DNA from: an uncultured Oscillospiraceae bacterium
GTDB lineage: Bacteria > Bacillota > Clostridia > Oscillospirales > Acutalibacteraceae
Length of the DNA stretch: 23,642 bases
Direction: 5' to 3'
NCBI GenBank assembly: GCA_900544375.1
Contig: UQUZ01000041.1
Location: forward strand, 1-23,642
Position 1 is the first letter of the stretch. Each line of letters begins with the position of its first letter. The position numbers and the translations under genes were made by a program. The notes below the pieces were generated by a model, which was given only the letters and a program-made list of their open reading frames with translations, searched no databases and was not told the DNA's origin. Shown here piece by piece: positions 1 through 7,871 of the stretch.

Positions 1-50
1 TCGGCGCGAAACGCCTCCTGCCGCAGAGCGGCAGCGCCATTTTTCGCAGA
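1..50 (+). repeat. Branched palindromic repeat, copy A (cut by window edge)
   Basis: This is the right-hand part of a repeat seen complete at 70-153 and again at 18292-18379. Bases 1-50 match 104-153 almost exactly, including the hairpin with 7-bp arms CTGCCGC and GCGGCAG around an AGA loop. The left arm of the outer stem lies before the window, so copies A and B are neighbours in tandem upstream of polA. Its function is unknown. The sequence identity is directly visible. Confidence 0.8.
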
Positions 51-69
51 GATTATCCTATGTGCGTAA

Positions 70-153
70 GCTTCAAACATTTGAAGCATTGGAAAAATGG
101 TTGTCGGCGTGAAACGCCTCCTGCCGCAGAGCGGCAGCGCCATTTTTCGTAGA
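70..153 (+). repeat. Branched palindromic repeat, copy B (complete), upstream of polA
   Basis: The copy opens with a palindrome, GCTTCAAA-CA-TTTGAAGC (70-87). A 9-bp outer stem follows, GAAAAATGG (92-100) pairing with CCATTTTTC (140-148). The outer stem encloses two hairpins: GGCGT/ACGCC (106-118) and CTGCCGC/GCGGCAG (121-137). Folded as RNA this is a three-way junction. The same stems are kept in copy C (18292-18379), where loops and some bases differ. It could be a miniature mobile element or a structured 5' leader. No transposase is nearby. Confidence 0.8.
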
Positions 154-166
154 TGGTTTTTGCATA

Positions 167-175
167 TGCTATACT
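167..175 (+). promoter_or_regulatory. Probable extended -10 promoter of polA
   Basis: TGC-TATACT (TG at 167-168, hexamer 170-175) fits an extended -10 element. No good -35 hexamer is present, which is usual for TGN promoters. The hexamer starts 23 nt after the last T of the repeat's right arm. The same distance is seen after copy C. The ribosome binding site AAAGGAG (208-214) lies 6 nt before the polA ATG. Confidence 0.45.
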
Positions 176-220
176 ATAAATCGCAATTTTGAAGCCTGAC
201 TTTCGGCAAAGGAGATTTTC

Positions 221-2830
221 ATGAAGCTATTAGTCATCGACGGCAACAGCATTCTCAACCGCGCCTTTTATGGCATCAAGCTGCTTACCACTAAGGACGG
301 ACATTTTACGAATGGGATCTACGGCTTTCTCAATATTTATCTGCGGCTGAAAGAGCTGTGCGCGCCGGATGCGGTGGCCGTTGCCTTTGATTTAAGAGCG
401 CCGACCTTCCGCCATCAGATGTATGGCGGATATAAGGCCCAGCGCAAGGGAATGCCGCCGGAGCTCGCGGAGCAGCTTCCGATTTTAAAGGAGCTGCTGT
501 CCGCGCTCGGGCTCGCCGTGGTGGAATGCGAGGGCTACGAAGCAGATGATATCCTCGGCACGCTTTCCGCCCAGTGTGGGGAGAGCGACCTGTGCTACCT
601 TGCCACTGGCGACCGGGATTCCTTGCAGCTTGTGGGAGAACGCGTGCACGTCCTGCTTGCTGCTACAAAGATGGGCAAGCCTGTCACAACGGAGTATGAC
701 GAGGCGGCCATCCGGGCGGAATACGGCGTAGAGCCGCGCCAGCTCATCGAAATCAAAGCGCTGATGGGCGATTCGTCGGATAACATTCCCGGTGTGGCCG
801 GCATCGGGCAGAAAACGGCGATGGACCTCATTCAGAGATTTCATTCGCTTGATGAAATTTATGAAAATTTAGAAACGATCGACATAAAGCCTGGTGTGCG
901 GGCGAAGCTCCAGAAGGATCGGGACATGGCCTTTTTGAGCAGGACGCTCGGCACGGTGTGCCGCGAGGCGCCGGTGGATTGTGATATGACGCATTATGTG
1001 CCCGCCCTGCCGGACAGCGCGGCGGCTATGCGGCTGCTCGCAAGTCTTGAAATGTTCCGCATGGCGGAGCGTTTTGGGCTTGACCCGAACGCCGTGCCCG
1101 TGGCGGAAGAGACAGAGCAAAAGCCAGAGGAATTTACTGTGGTTTCCGGCAAGGAAGCGGACGCCAACGCGCTCCTTTCCCGTTTGCGCGAAGGAGGGGA
1201 GGCCTATTTTCTCGCCTCCATTTTGGAGGGCGCGATTGATCGGATTTCTGTGGCGGAGCCGGAGCGGCTGACTGTGCTGACGGCACAAGAAGAGGGCTTT
1301 TCCGAATTTGCGGCGGCCCTTTTTGCCGACCAAAACATTCAAAAGCATACGCATGATGTGAAGGCGCTGTATGCAGCGGCAGAGCGGCTGGGTGCGGCGC
1401 TCGTGAATGTGACGATGGATACGATGCTTGCGGGTTATCTGCTCAATCCCTCTGCCTCCGGCTATGACGTGCTGCGCCTTGCGCAGGAATATGGCGTGCC
1501 GGTTCCACCGTGCGAGCAGGCGGCACAGGAGGAGCGGGAGGCGTTGCAGCAGGCGGCGGTTTTGCGGCGTTTGTGTGAGAAGCTGGAGCTTCTGGTGGAG
1601 GAGAATGGCCAGCAAAAGCTGCTGCACGAGGTGGAAATTCCGCTTGCCCGCGTTTTGTCGGGCATGGAGCAGGTGGGGTTTGAGGTGGATCGCGGTGGGA
1701 TTGAATCGTTTGGTGAAATGCTTTCCGACCGTATTGGCAATATCGTGCAGGAGATTTATAATGCCGTCGGCTATGAATTCAATTTGAATTCCCCCAAACA
1801 GCTCGGCGAAGCGCTGTTTGATAAATTGGGCCTGCCTGCCCGCAAAAAAACGAAGAGCGGCTATTCTACCAACGCGGAGGTGCTGGAATCGCTTGCAAAC
1901 GAGCACCCGGTTGTGGAGCGGATTCTCGAATATCGGACGCTTGCAAAGCTCAAATCGACCTACTGCGAAGGCTTGATCAAGGTGATCGCCGCGGATGGCC
2001 GCATCCATTCCACGCTTAACCAAACGGAAACGCGCACGGGCCGCATCTCCTCCACGGAGCCGAACCTGCAAAATATCCCGGTGCGGCAGGAGCTGGGCCG
2101 AGAGATGCGCCGCTTTTTCCGGGCGAAGGAGGGCTGTGTGTTGGTCGATGCGGACTATTCGCAGATTGAGCTGCGCGTGCTCGCCCATATGGCAGATGAT
2201 CAGGCGATGATCGACGCCTTCAACAGCGAGGCGGACATCCACACGATCACAGCCTCTCAGGTGTTTAACATGCCGTCCGAGCTGGTTACGCCCCTGATGC
2301 GCAGCCGGGCAAAGGCGGTGAATTTCGGCATTGTCTACGGCATCGGCGCGTTTTCCCTCGCAAAGGATATTGGTGTCACACGTAAGGAAGCGGATCAGTA
2401 TATCAAAGGATACCTTGCCCACTATGCGGGCGTGCAGCGTTATATGGACCGTGTTGTGAAACAGGCAAAGGAGCAGGGGTATGTTTCCACGCTCTTTGGC
2501 CGCAGGCGTTATCTGCCGGAGCTGACGGCCTCCAACGCCAATCTGCGGGCCTTTGGCGAGCGGGTGGCGCGCAACATGCCGATCCAGGGCACGGCGGCCG
2601 ATATCATCAAAATTGCTATGGTGAAGGTGGATGAACGGCTGCGCAGGGAAAATCTGCGCGCCCGCCTCATCATGCAGGTGCATGATGAGTTGATTGTGGA
2701 AGCGCCGGAGAAGGAAGCGCAGCGCGCCGCCCGGATTCTCAATGAGGAGATGGAGGGCGCGTGCAAAATGCGTGTGCGGCTCAAGGCGGATGTGCATCAG
2801 GGCAAAACCTGGTATGACGCAAAGGGGTGA
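221..2830 (+). CDS. polA: DNA polymerase I
   Basis: Family A DNA polymerase, used for Okazaki fragment maturation and repair synthesis in the cytoplasm. At 869 residues it is normal length. The N-terminal 5'-nuclease domain (about 1-290) is clear: MKLLVIDGNS, YEADDILG, ATGDRDSLQL and GDSSDNIPG with the helix-hairpin-helix GIGQKTA. The polymerase domain has motif A DADYSQIELRV (about 643-653), motif B with RAKAVNFGIVYG (about 695-706) and motif C QVHDELIVE (about 820-828). The middle 3'-5' exonuclease region (about 310-480) lacks the first DxE motif expected of an active DEDD proofreader, so proofreading is probably absent, as in many Firmicute enzymes. The start is supported by AAAGGAG 6 nt upstream. 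The next gene begins within a few bases of the stop, which suggests an operon. Confidence 0.97.
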   Translation: MKLLVIDGNSILNRAFYGIKLLTTKDGHFTNGIYGFLNIYLRLKELCAPDAVAVAFDLRAPTFRHQMYGGYKAQRKGMPPELAEQLPILKELLSALGLAVVECEGYEADDILGTLSAQCGESDLCYLATGDRDSLQLVGERVHVLLAATKMGKPVTTEYDEAAIRAEYGVEPRQLIEIKALMGDSSDNIPGVAGIGQKTAMDLIQRFHSLDEIYENLETIDIKPGVRAKLQKDRDMAFLSRTLGTVCREAPVDCDMTHYVPALPDSAAAMRLLASLEMFRMAERFGLDPNAVPVAEETEQKPEEFTVVSGKEADANALLSRLREGGEAYFLASILEGAIDRISVAEPERLTVLTAQEEGFSEFAAALFADQNIQKHTHDVKALYAAAERLGAALVNVTMDTMLAGYLLNPSASGYDVLRLAQEYGVPVPPCEQAAQEEREALQQAAVLRRLCEKLELLVEENGQQKLLHEVEIPLARVLSGMEQVGFEVDRGGIESFGEMLSDRIGNIVQEIYNAVGYEFNLNSPKQLGEALFDKLGLPARKKTKSGYSTNAEVLESLANEHPVVERILEYRTLAKLKSTYCEGLIKVIAADGRIHSTLNQTETRTGRISSTEPNLQNIPVRQELGREMRRFFRAKEGCVLVDADYSQIELRVLAHMADDQAMIDAFNSEADIHTITASQVFNMPSELVTPLMRSRAKAVNFGIVYGIGAFSLAKDIGVTRKEADQYIKGYLAHYAGVQRYMDRVVKQAKEQGYVSTLFGRRRYLPELTASNANLRAFGERVARNMPIQGTAADIIKIAMVKVDERLRRENLRARLIMQVHDELIVEAPEKEAQRAARILNEEMEGACKMRVRLKADVHQGKTWYDAKG

Positions 2831-2836
2831 GGCTTG

Positions 2837-3721
2837 GTGATCCGGCCGTTTGCAGAAGTAGATTTGGATGCGGTGATGGAAATCTGGCTTTCCTCCAATT
2901 TGCAGGCGCATCCCTTTATTGTGCCCTCCTATTGGGCGGAACACCTGGAAGAAGTGAAACGCCTGATCCCGCAGGCAGAGGTTTATGTGCATGAATCAGA
3001 TGGAGTGGTGAACGGCTTCCTCGGCCTGACGGAGGCGGGGAATATTGCCGGGCTGTTCATCTCAGAGCAGGCGCGCGGGCAGGGGATTGGAAAGCGGCTA
3101 TTGAGTAAAGCAAAACGCCTTTACAGCACTTTGCTTCTCACGGTTTACGAAAAAAATGTGCGGGCGGTGCATTTTTATCAGCGTGAAGGGTTTCATCTTG
3201 TCGAAAAAAGGGAGGATCCAGATACAGGGCAAATCGAATACAGGATGCGATGGAAAAACGCTCGCATTCATACGGTGGAAGGGGGAGCGAAGATGGGGCC
3301 AATTGTCTATGTTGGGCAAAAAAACACCATGCATAGTGTGATTGCAGCGGCCGTCTGCAATGAAATGGCGCAGCGTTGGCGCCTTGCCGGGCTCTGTGCG
3401 GTAAGCGCCGGGCTGGCGGCCCAAAAGGAGACGGTCGTTTGCCCGGTAGCGGTGCAGGCTGCGCGGGAGTTTGGGTTGGAGATTTCAGCCCATCGTGCCC
3501 AGCCGTTATCGGATGAGCTGATCAGAGAGGCGGGCATGCTCGTAGCGCTGAACCGGACGGATTACGAGGCCCTCTTAAAGCTTGCGCCTCCGGATCGCGT
3601 TTATTTGCAGGAGAGCGGGAAGGATTTATCCGCGGGCGACGTCTGGGCCTGCCGCCGTAGTGTCGATCAAGCGTTCGACGGCTTTCAGGATTTATGGCTT
3701 ACCCTGCGGGGCAGAATGTAA
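2837..3721 (+). CDS. GNAT acetyltransferase fused to a degenerate low-molecular-weight phosphatase-like domain
   Basis: One open frame of 295 codons holds two domains. Residues 1-140 are a GNAT N-acetyltransferase: MIRPF start, acetyl-CoA loop ARGQGIGKRLL, then EKNVRAVHFYQREGF. Residues from about 153 resemble a low-molecular-weight protein phosphatase, but the P-loop usually written as CTGNTCRS is here GQKNTMHS. The nucleophilic Cys and the phosphate-binding Arg are both missing, so phosphatase activity is not expected. The linker contains an internal ATG at 3293 with AAGGGGGAG (3279-3287) 5 nt upstream, as if two adjacent genes fused by stop-codon loss. The second half may still be made separately. 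I prefer GTG at 2837 over TTG at 2834 because of spacing to AAGGGG (2822-2827). The acetyl acceptor is unknown. Confidence 0.8.
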   Translation: MIRPFAEVDLDAVMEIWLSSNLQAHPFIVPSYWAEHLEEVKRLIPQAEVYVHESDGVVNGFLGLTEAGNIAGLFISEQARGQGIGKRLLSKAKRLYSTLLLTVYEKNVRAVHFYQREGFHLVEKREDPDTGQIEYRMRWKNARIHTVEGGAKMGPIVYVGQKNTMHSVIAAAVCNEMAQRWRLAGLCAVSAGLAAQKETVVCPVAVQAAREFGLEISAHRAQPLSDELIREAGMLVALNRTDYEALLKLAPPDRVYLQESGKDLSAGDVWACRRSVDQAFDGFQDLWLTLRGRM

Positions 3722-3733
3722 AGGGGTCATGCG

Positions 3734-4177
3734 ATGGCGGATTTTTTTATTGACCCGATGCGGGAAGAACATATTTGGGAGATTGCCCGGCTGGAAGCCG
3801 TTTGCTTTTCCTCCCCGCGGCCGGCAGAAGCGCTGCGCGCGGAGCTCACGAACGATACGGCGTTTTTTTTCACCGCTGTATGTGAGGGCACAGTAGCGGG
3901 CTATGCCGGGATGCACTGCATTCTGGATGAGGGCTATATCGACAATATCGCCGTTTTTCCTGCCTACCGGCGGCAGGGGATTGCAGGCGCGCTGCTGAGT
4001 GCACTGGAAGGCTGCGCACGCATGCGCAACATTCGTTTCTTGACGCTGGAGGTGCGCGCTTCTAACGTGCCGGCCATTCGCCTGTACCAAGGGTATGGTT
4101 ATGGAGAGGTGGGCCGCAGGCCTCATTATTACAGCAGGCCGCAGGAGGACGCCCTCCTGCTGACGAAATACTTATGA
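3734..4177 (+). CDS. rimI: Ribosomal protein alanine N-acetyltransferase RimI
   Basis: This 147-residue GNAT protein matches the RimI family, which acetylates the N-terminus of ribosomal protein S18. Visible family features are a short N-terminus leading into IARLEAVCFSSPRP, the block YIDNIAVFPAYRRQGIA with the acetyl-CoA-binding RRQGIA loop (about residues 76-85), and LEVRASNVPAIRLYQGYGY near the C-terminus. The start ATG follows AAGGGG (3721-3726) by 7 nt, directly after the stop of the upstream gene. In many bacteria rimI neighbours tsaB and tsaD. Here tsaD is present two genes on, but tsaB is not in the window. Its stop overlaps the ABC ATPase start by 4 bases (ATGA). A related GNAT of other specificity cannot be excluded. 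Confidence 0.85.
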   Translation: MADFFIDPMREEHIWEIARLEAVCFSSPRPAEALRAELTNDTAFFFTAVCEGTVAGYAGMHCILDEGYIDNIAVFPAYRRQGIAGALLSALEGCARMRNIRFLTLEVRASNVPAIRLYQGYGYGEVGRRPHYYSRPQEDALLLTKYL

Positions 4178-4911
4178 AAAGAGATGATCCGGTAAAGATG
4201 GAATTGATCCTCGATGGAATCCAAAAAAAGTTTGGGGAGAAGGAAGTCCTGCGGGGTGTTTCCTTCCCGTTTGAGCAGGGCAAGATCTATGGCTTGCTGG
4301 GCCGTAACGGCGCAGGCAAGACGACGCTTTTCAATTGCCTGAGCAATGAGATTTCGATGGATGCCGGCACGGCCCAGCTTAAAGATGTGTCCGGCACGCT
4401 GCGGGCGCTCACACCGGAGGATATCGGCTATGTTTTTTCCACGCCGATTCTGCCGGATTTTTTAACCGGCCGCGAATTTTTAAAATTTTTTATGGAGATC
4501 AACCGCGATAAAATTCGATCCGATCAAACGATCGACGATTATTTCGATTTGGTAAAAATCGACAGAGAGGACCGTGATCGGCTCATCAAAGGCTATTCCC
4601 ACGGCATGAAGAATAAAGTGCAGATGCTTTGCTTCATGATTGCCCGCCCGCCGGTCATCCTGCTCGACGAGCCGCTGACCTCCTTCGATGTGGTCGTTGC
4701 GCTGGAGATTAAGCAATTGATCCGGGAGATCAGCGCGGAGCATATCATCATTTTTTCCACGCACATTTTGCAGCTTGCCACGGATTTGTGCGACGAGATT
4801 GTGATCCTCAGCGACGGCACGCTCGAGCAGCTCGACCACGCAATGCTGGAAAGCGGAAATTTTGAAGCGCAGATTATTGAAAAACTAAAGGATGAGGACG
4901 CCCATGAATAA
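4174..4911 (+). CDS. ABC transporter ATP-binding protein
   Basis: A 245-residue ABC ATPase. The Walker A GRNGAGKTT is at about 43-51 and Walker B VILLDEPLTSFD at about 162-173. A conserved His lies in IIFSTHILQ, acting as the switch histidine. The signature motif is unusual: YSHGMKNKVQ takes the place of LSGGQ (about 140-149), a form found in several ATPases of the ABC-2/exporter type. The start at 4174 overlaps the rimI stop. A second ATG at 4198, opening MELILDGIQKKFG, looks more like a typical ABC N-terminus, and neither start has a strong ribosome binding site. The next gene, a membrane protein, overlaps it and is the obvious permease partner. The substrate is unknown. Confidence 0.88.
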   Translation: MKRDDPVKMELILDGIQKKFGEKEVLRGVSFPFEQGKIYGLLGRNGAGKTTLFNCLSNEISMDAGTAQLKDVSGTLRALTPEDIGYVFSTPILPDFLTGREFLKFFMEINRDKIRSDQTIDDYFDLVKIDREDRDRLIKGYSHGMKNKVQMLCFMIARPPVILLDEPLTSFDVVVALEIKQLIREISAEHIIIFSTHILQLATDLCDEIVILSDGTLEQLDHAMLESGNFEAQIIEKLKDEDAHE

Positions 4912-6526
4912 GACGTTCCAAACAATTTTGCAGATTAAGGCGACCGTGAATGCGAACACCTTCCTTTATTATCTCAAGCGGCTGTGGGTCATTGGCAAGC
5001 ACGTGCCAGACCGGGTTTATCGGGAAGAGGGGCTTAAAAACTTTCTCGCCGTATTGACAACAGTGCTTGGGCAATTGCTAAAGCTGTTTGGCAAAGCGGT
5101 TTATCTTGGCCTTGCGGCATGGCTCCCGTTAATGCTCGCGCTGGAAAAGGGGCTGTTGGAGCCTGCGCAGGCTCCGGCGCAGCTGGTCAATATCCTGTTT
5201 TTTCTCAGCTGTGTAGTAGGCCCGATGCAGGACAGTGCGGTGTTTGGCGTGACACAGCAAAAATATATTGCGCTCAAATATATGAAAATGCCGCCGAGGC
5301 GCTATGTGTATGCGGATCTTATCATGCGCTATGTGCCGTTTTTCCTCTATTTTCTGCCGGTGCTGCTTGTGGCCTTCCTGCTTGTGGACGGAAGCGTCTG
5401 GCAGGCGCTGGGGAGCTTTGTTATGCTGTTTTCCTTCCGCTTCCTTGGCGAGGCGGTGCAGGTGTGGTACTATGAGAAAAAAGAAACGGTCCTCTCCCGC
5501 AAGGTCGGCCTTGTGTGGCTGCTCATCGGCATCTCCCTTGTGGGAGCCTATCTGCCGATTCTGCTGCGGGTAGAGCTGCCCACGATGTGGATTCTCTTCA
5601 GCATCCCCGGCGTGATCGCCATGCTTCTCATCGGCGCGGGGAGCTTTTATTATGTTATCTGGGGCTATCGGGGCTATGAAACAGCGTTCCTGCGCAGCGT
5701 CGATCAAAAGTTTTTGCTCTCTTCTATGGTGCAGGAGAGCAAATCAAGCGCGTTTTCCGATGTTGCCGTCAAGGAACAGGATCTGAAAACGGATCAAAAA
5801 GAAGTTGGGCGCCTTGTGCATTTGCAGGGCTACGCCTATCTCAATGCCCTGTTTTTTGCGCGGCACCGCCGCCAACTGGTAAAACCCGTGAAAATCCGGC
5901 TGCTTCTGATCCTTGCGGTGTTTCTGGGCGGGCTTGCCTTTGCCTTTCTCGACCCGGCAAAAGCGCAGCAGGCAGCGGGGCAGATCGTTTCCTTTCTTCC
6001 GTTTTTTGTTTTCATCATGTATTTTATGTCCGTAGCAGATAAGGCCTGCCGCGCGATGTTTTATAATTGCGATATGAGCCTGCTGCACTATGGGTTTTAT
6101 CGCCAGCCTAAGGTGATTCTCAAAAATTTCCGCTTTCGTCTTTTGCGTGTGGGGCTTTATGATTTTTTGATCGGCCTTGCGCTAAGCGCGGCTGTAGCGG
6201 GCTTTTGCGCAGCCGCCGGCGCGCCGTGGGTAACGCTGGATATGGCGATGTTTACGGCTACGATCCTGCTGCTTTCCATCTTTTTCACGGTGCACCACCT
6301 GTTCCTCTACTATGTATTCCAGCCGTTTACAACGGAGTTGAATGTGAAAAACCCGTTTTACCGCATTCTAAATATGGCGGTTTACATCCTGTGCTTCATC
6401 TGCATGGAGATCCGCACGGGCAGCATGGGCTTTACGCTCATCGTGCTGGGCTTCACAGCCGCCTATATTGCTGTGGCGCTGATTCTTGTATATCGGTTTG
6501 CTCCAAAAACGTTTCGGGTAAAATAA
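4904..6526 (+). CDS. Multi-spanning membrane protein, ABC transporter permease
   Basis: A 540-residue hydrophobic protein with roughly ten predicted membrane segments, for example around AAWLPLMLALEKG, FFLYFLPVLLVAFLLV, IRLLLILAVFLGGLAFAFL and near the C-terminus MGFTLIVLGFTAAYIAVAL. Its middle part is a more polar stretch (about 270-320). It follows the ATPase gene with an 8-base overlap (ATGAATAA), so the two should be translationally coupled and form one transporter. I chose the ATG at 4904 because GAGGA lies 5 nt before it. The ATG at 4892 has no usable spacing. No family-specific motif was recognised, so the transported compound is unknown. The insertion of this pair between rimI and tsaD is noteworthy. 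Confidence 0.8.
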   Translation: MNKTFQTILQIKATVNANTFLYYLKRLWVIGKHVPDRVYREEGLKNFLAVLTTVLGQLLKLFGKAVYLGLAAWLPLMLALEKGLLEPAQAPAQLVNILFFLSCVVGPMQDSAVFGVTQQKYIALKYMKMPPRRYVYADLIMRYVPFFLYFLPVLLVAFLLVDGSVWQALGSFVMLFSFRFLGEAVQVWYYEKKETVLSRKVGLVWLLIGISLVGAYLPILLRVELPTMWILFSIPGVIAMLLIGAGSFYYVIWGYRGYETAFLRSVDQKFLLSSMVQESKSSAFSDVAVKEQDLKTDQKEVGRLVHLQGYAYLNALFFARHRRQLVKPVKIRLLLILAVFLGGLAFAFLDPAKAQQAAGQIVSFLPFFVFIMYFMSVADKACRAMFYNCDMSLLHYGFYRQPKVILKNFRFRLLRVGLYDFLIGLALSAAVAGFCAAAGAPWVTLDMAMFTATILLLSIFFTVHHLFLYYVFQPFTTELNVKNPFYRILNMAVYILCFICMEIRTGSMGFTLIVLGFTAAYIAVALILVYRFAPKTFRVK

Positions 6527-6633
6527 TGGTAGAAGAGAAAGAAGATCTAGCGTGGAAAAATAAATTTTTCAAGTGGGAGTTTGTCCCTTCCGGTTGGCAC
6601 AACCGGGGTTTTCTCTTCGCCGGAGCCGGGTAA
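6526..6633 (+). CDS. Possible 35-residue small ORF coupled to the permease
   Basis: The permease stop and an ATG share a base (TAATG, 6524-6528), which permits re-initiation. The reading frame gives a 35-residue peptide beginning MVEEKEDLAWKNKFFKWEF and ending at 6633, just before tsaD. It is charged at the start and aromatic in the middle. No independent ribosome binding site and no recognisable domain are present, and part of it forms a hairpin (6590-6606). It may simply be spacer. Confidence 0.2.
   Translation: MVEEKEDLAWKNKFFKWEFVPSGWHNRGFLFAGAG
6590..6612 (+). terminator. Weak terminator-like or attenuator hairpin before tsaD
   Basis: CCGGTTG (6590-6596) pairs with CAACCGG (6600-6606) around a GCA loop. 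It is followed by GGTTTT, a short U-run. It could cause partial termination between the ABC genes and tsaD, but the U-tract is poor. Confidence 0.3.
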
Positions 6634-6665
6634 ATTCCAGTCTGTTCGAAAGGGTGGATTGTGTT

Positions 6666-7673
6666 ATGAAACTGTTAGCGATTGAATCCTCCTGCGATGA
6701 AACGGCCGCCGCCGTGGTGGAGGATGGAAGAAAGATGCTTTCCAATATCATCGCGTCCCAGGTGAAGGAGCATGTTCGCTTTGGCGGCGTAGTGCCGGAG
6801 ATTGCTTCCCGCATGCATGCGGAGGCTATCTCCGGCGTGACCCGTCGGGCACTGGCGCAGTCCGGCGTGCCGCTGGAGGCGTTGGATGGGATTGCCGTAA
6901 CCTATGCGCCAGGGCTGATCGGCGCACTGCTGGTGGGGGTCAATTTTGCGAAAGGCCTCTCGCTTGCTACCGGTTTGCCATTGGTGCCGGTGCATCATCT
7001 GCGCTCGCATATCGCGGCGAACTACCTGACGCATGAAAATTTGGAGCCGCCGTTTTTATGTCTCGTCGTCTCCGGCGGGCACAGCCATTTGGTAGAAGTG
7101 CTTGACTACACCCGTTTTTCCGTCGTGGGCCGCACGCGAGATGATGCGGCGGGGGAGGCGCTCGATAAAGCGGCGCGCGCGATGGGCCTGCCGTATCCTG
7201 GCGGGCTGAATCTTGACCGCGCGGCACAGGGCGGCGATGTGCATGCCTACCGTTTTCCACACCCACATGTGGATGGCAGCCCCCTTGATTTTAGCTTTTC
7301 CGGTCTGAAAACGGCGGTGGTCAACCTGATTCATAATGCGACGCAAAAAGGGGAAAAACTACCTGTGAAGGATTTGGGCGCAAGCTTTCTTTCCGCCGTG
7401 GTAGATTGCCTGTGCGACAATACAGAACGGGCGGCCGTTGAGCGTGGGCATCAAAAAATTGTGCTTGCAGGCGGTGTGTCGGCAAACTCGGTTTTGCGCG
7501 GGCGGATGGAAGCGCTCTGTGCCCGGCACGGCTGGCGGCTGTTTATGCCGGAAATTTCCCTCTGTGGGGATAATGCTGCCATGGTCGGCGCGCAGGGCTT
7601 CTATGAGCTGAGAGCGGGCAATGTGGCGCAAATGGATTTGAATGCTTGCGCGACAATGCCAATTGAGGCCTGA
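6666..7673 (+). CDS. tsaD: tRNA N6-adenosine threonylcarbamoyltransferase TsaD
   Basis: Catalytic subunit of the bacterial t6A37 tRNA modification machinery. It transfers the threonylcarbamoyl group onto A37 of ANN-decoding tRNAs, together with TsaB and TsaE, which are not in this window. The 335 residues match the usual length. The start MKLLAIESSCDETAAAVV is the standard family N-terminus. HHLRSH supplies metal ligands H111 and H115, VSGGHSH follows at about 142-148, and GDNAAM near the C-terminus provides the third ligand Asp (about 302). The frame is open further upstream to 6573, but ATG 6666 is preceded by AAAGGGTGG and begins the conserved domain, so it is the true start. It is the last gene of the probable polA-rimI-tsaD transcript. 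No clear terminator follows before the pckG promoter. Confidence 0.96.
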   Translation: MKLLAIESSCDETAAAVVEDGRKMLSNIIASQVKEHVRFGGVVPEIASRMHAEAISGVTRRALAQSGVPLEALDGIAVTYAPGLIGALLVGVNFAKGLSLATGLPLVPVHHLRSHIAANYLTHENLEPPFLCLVVSGGHSHLVEVLDYTRFSVVGRTRDDAAGEALDKAARAMGLPYPGGLNLDRAAQGGDVHAYRFPHPHVDGSPLDFSFSGLKTAVVNLIHNATQKGEKLPVKDLGASFLSAVVDCLCDNTERAAVERGHQKIVLAGGVSANSVLRGRMEALCARHGWRLFMPEISLCGDNAAMVGAQGFYELRAGNVAQMDLNACATMPIEA

Positions 7674-7774
7674 AATCGGCCGTTTTGCGCCTGATTTTGC
7701 AGGATTTCCGTCGTAGTTATTCATTTCAACGGAATAATTTGGCCCCTTATGACAAAGATTTAACATTTTAACGA

Positions 7775-7803
7775 TTGATTGTTCACATCTGAGCGTGTAT
7801 AAT
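7775..7803 (+). promoter_or_regulatory. Sigma-A promoter of pckG
   Basis: TTGATT (7775-7780) and a perfect TATAAT (7798-7803) are separated by 17 bp. Transcription would start near 7810, giving a leader of about 60 nt before the pckG ATG. Confidence 0.85.
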
Positions 7804-7824
7804 AACGAACAGTAGCCTAATAAC

Positions 7825-7843
7825 GGCGGGAACCTTTTCCGCC
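7825..7843 (+). promoter_or_regulatory. Leader hairpin of pckG
   Basis: GGCGGGAA (7825-7832) pairs with TTTCCGCC (7836-7843) around CCT, giving eight pairs including one G-U. It lies inside the short 5' leader, upstream of the ribosome binding site AAAGGAG (7859-7865). It probably stabilises the 5' end of the mRNA. No riboswitch family was recognised. Confidence 0.45.
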
Positions 7844-7871
7844 TTACCCGAAGAAGTGAAAGGAGTTTACT

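Noticed and set aside
869..2992. A 707-codon open frame on the minus strand, opposite polA
   Set aside because: It is an antisense shadow of polA, with low-complexity His/Arg-rich translation, no ribosome binding site and no domain.
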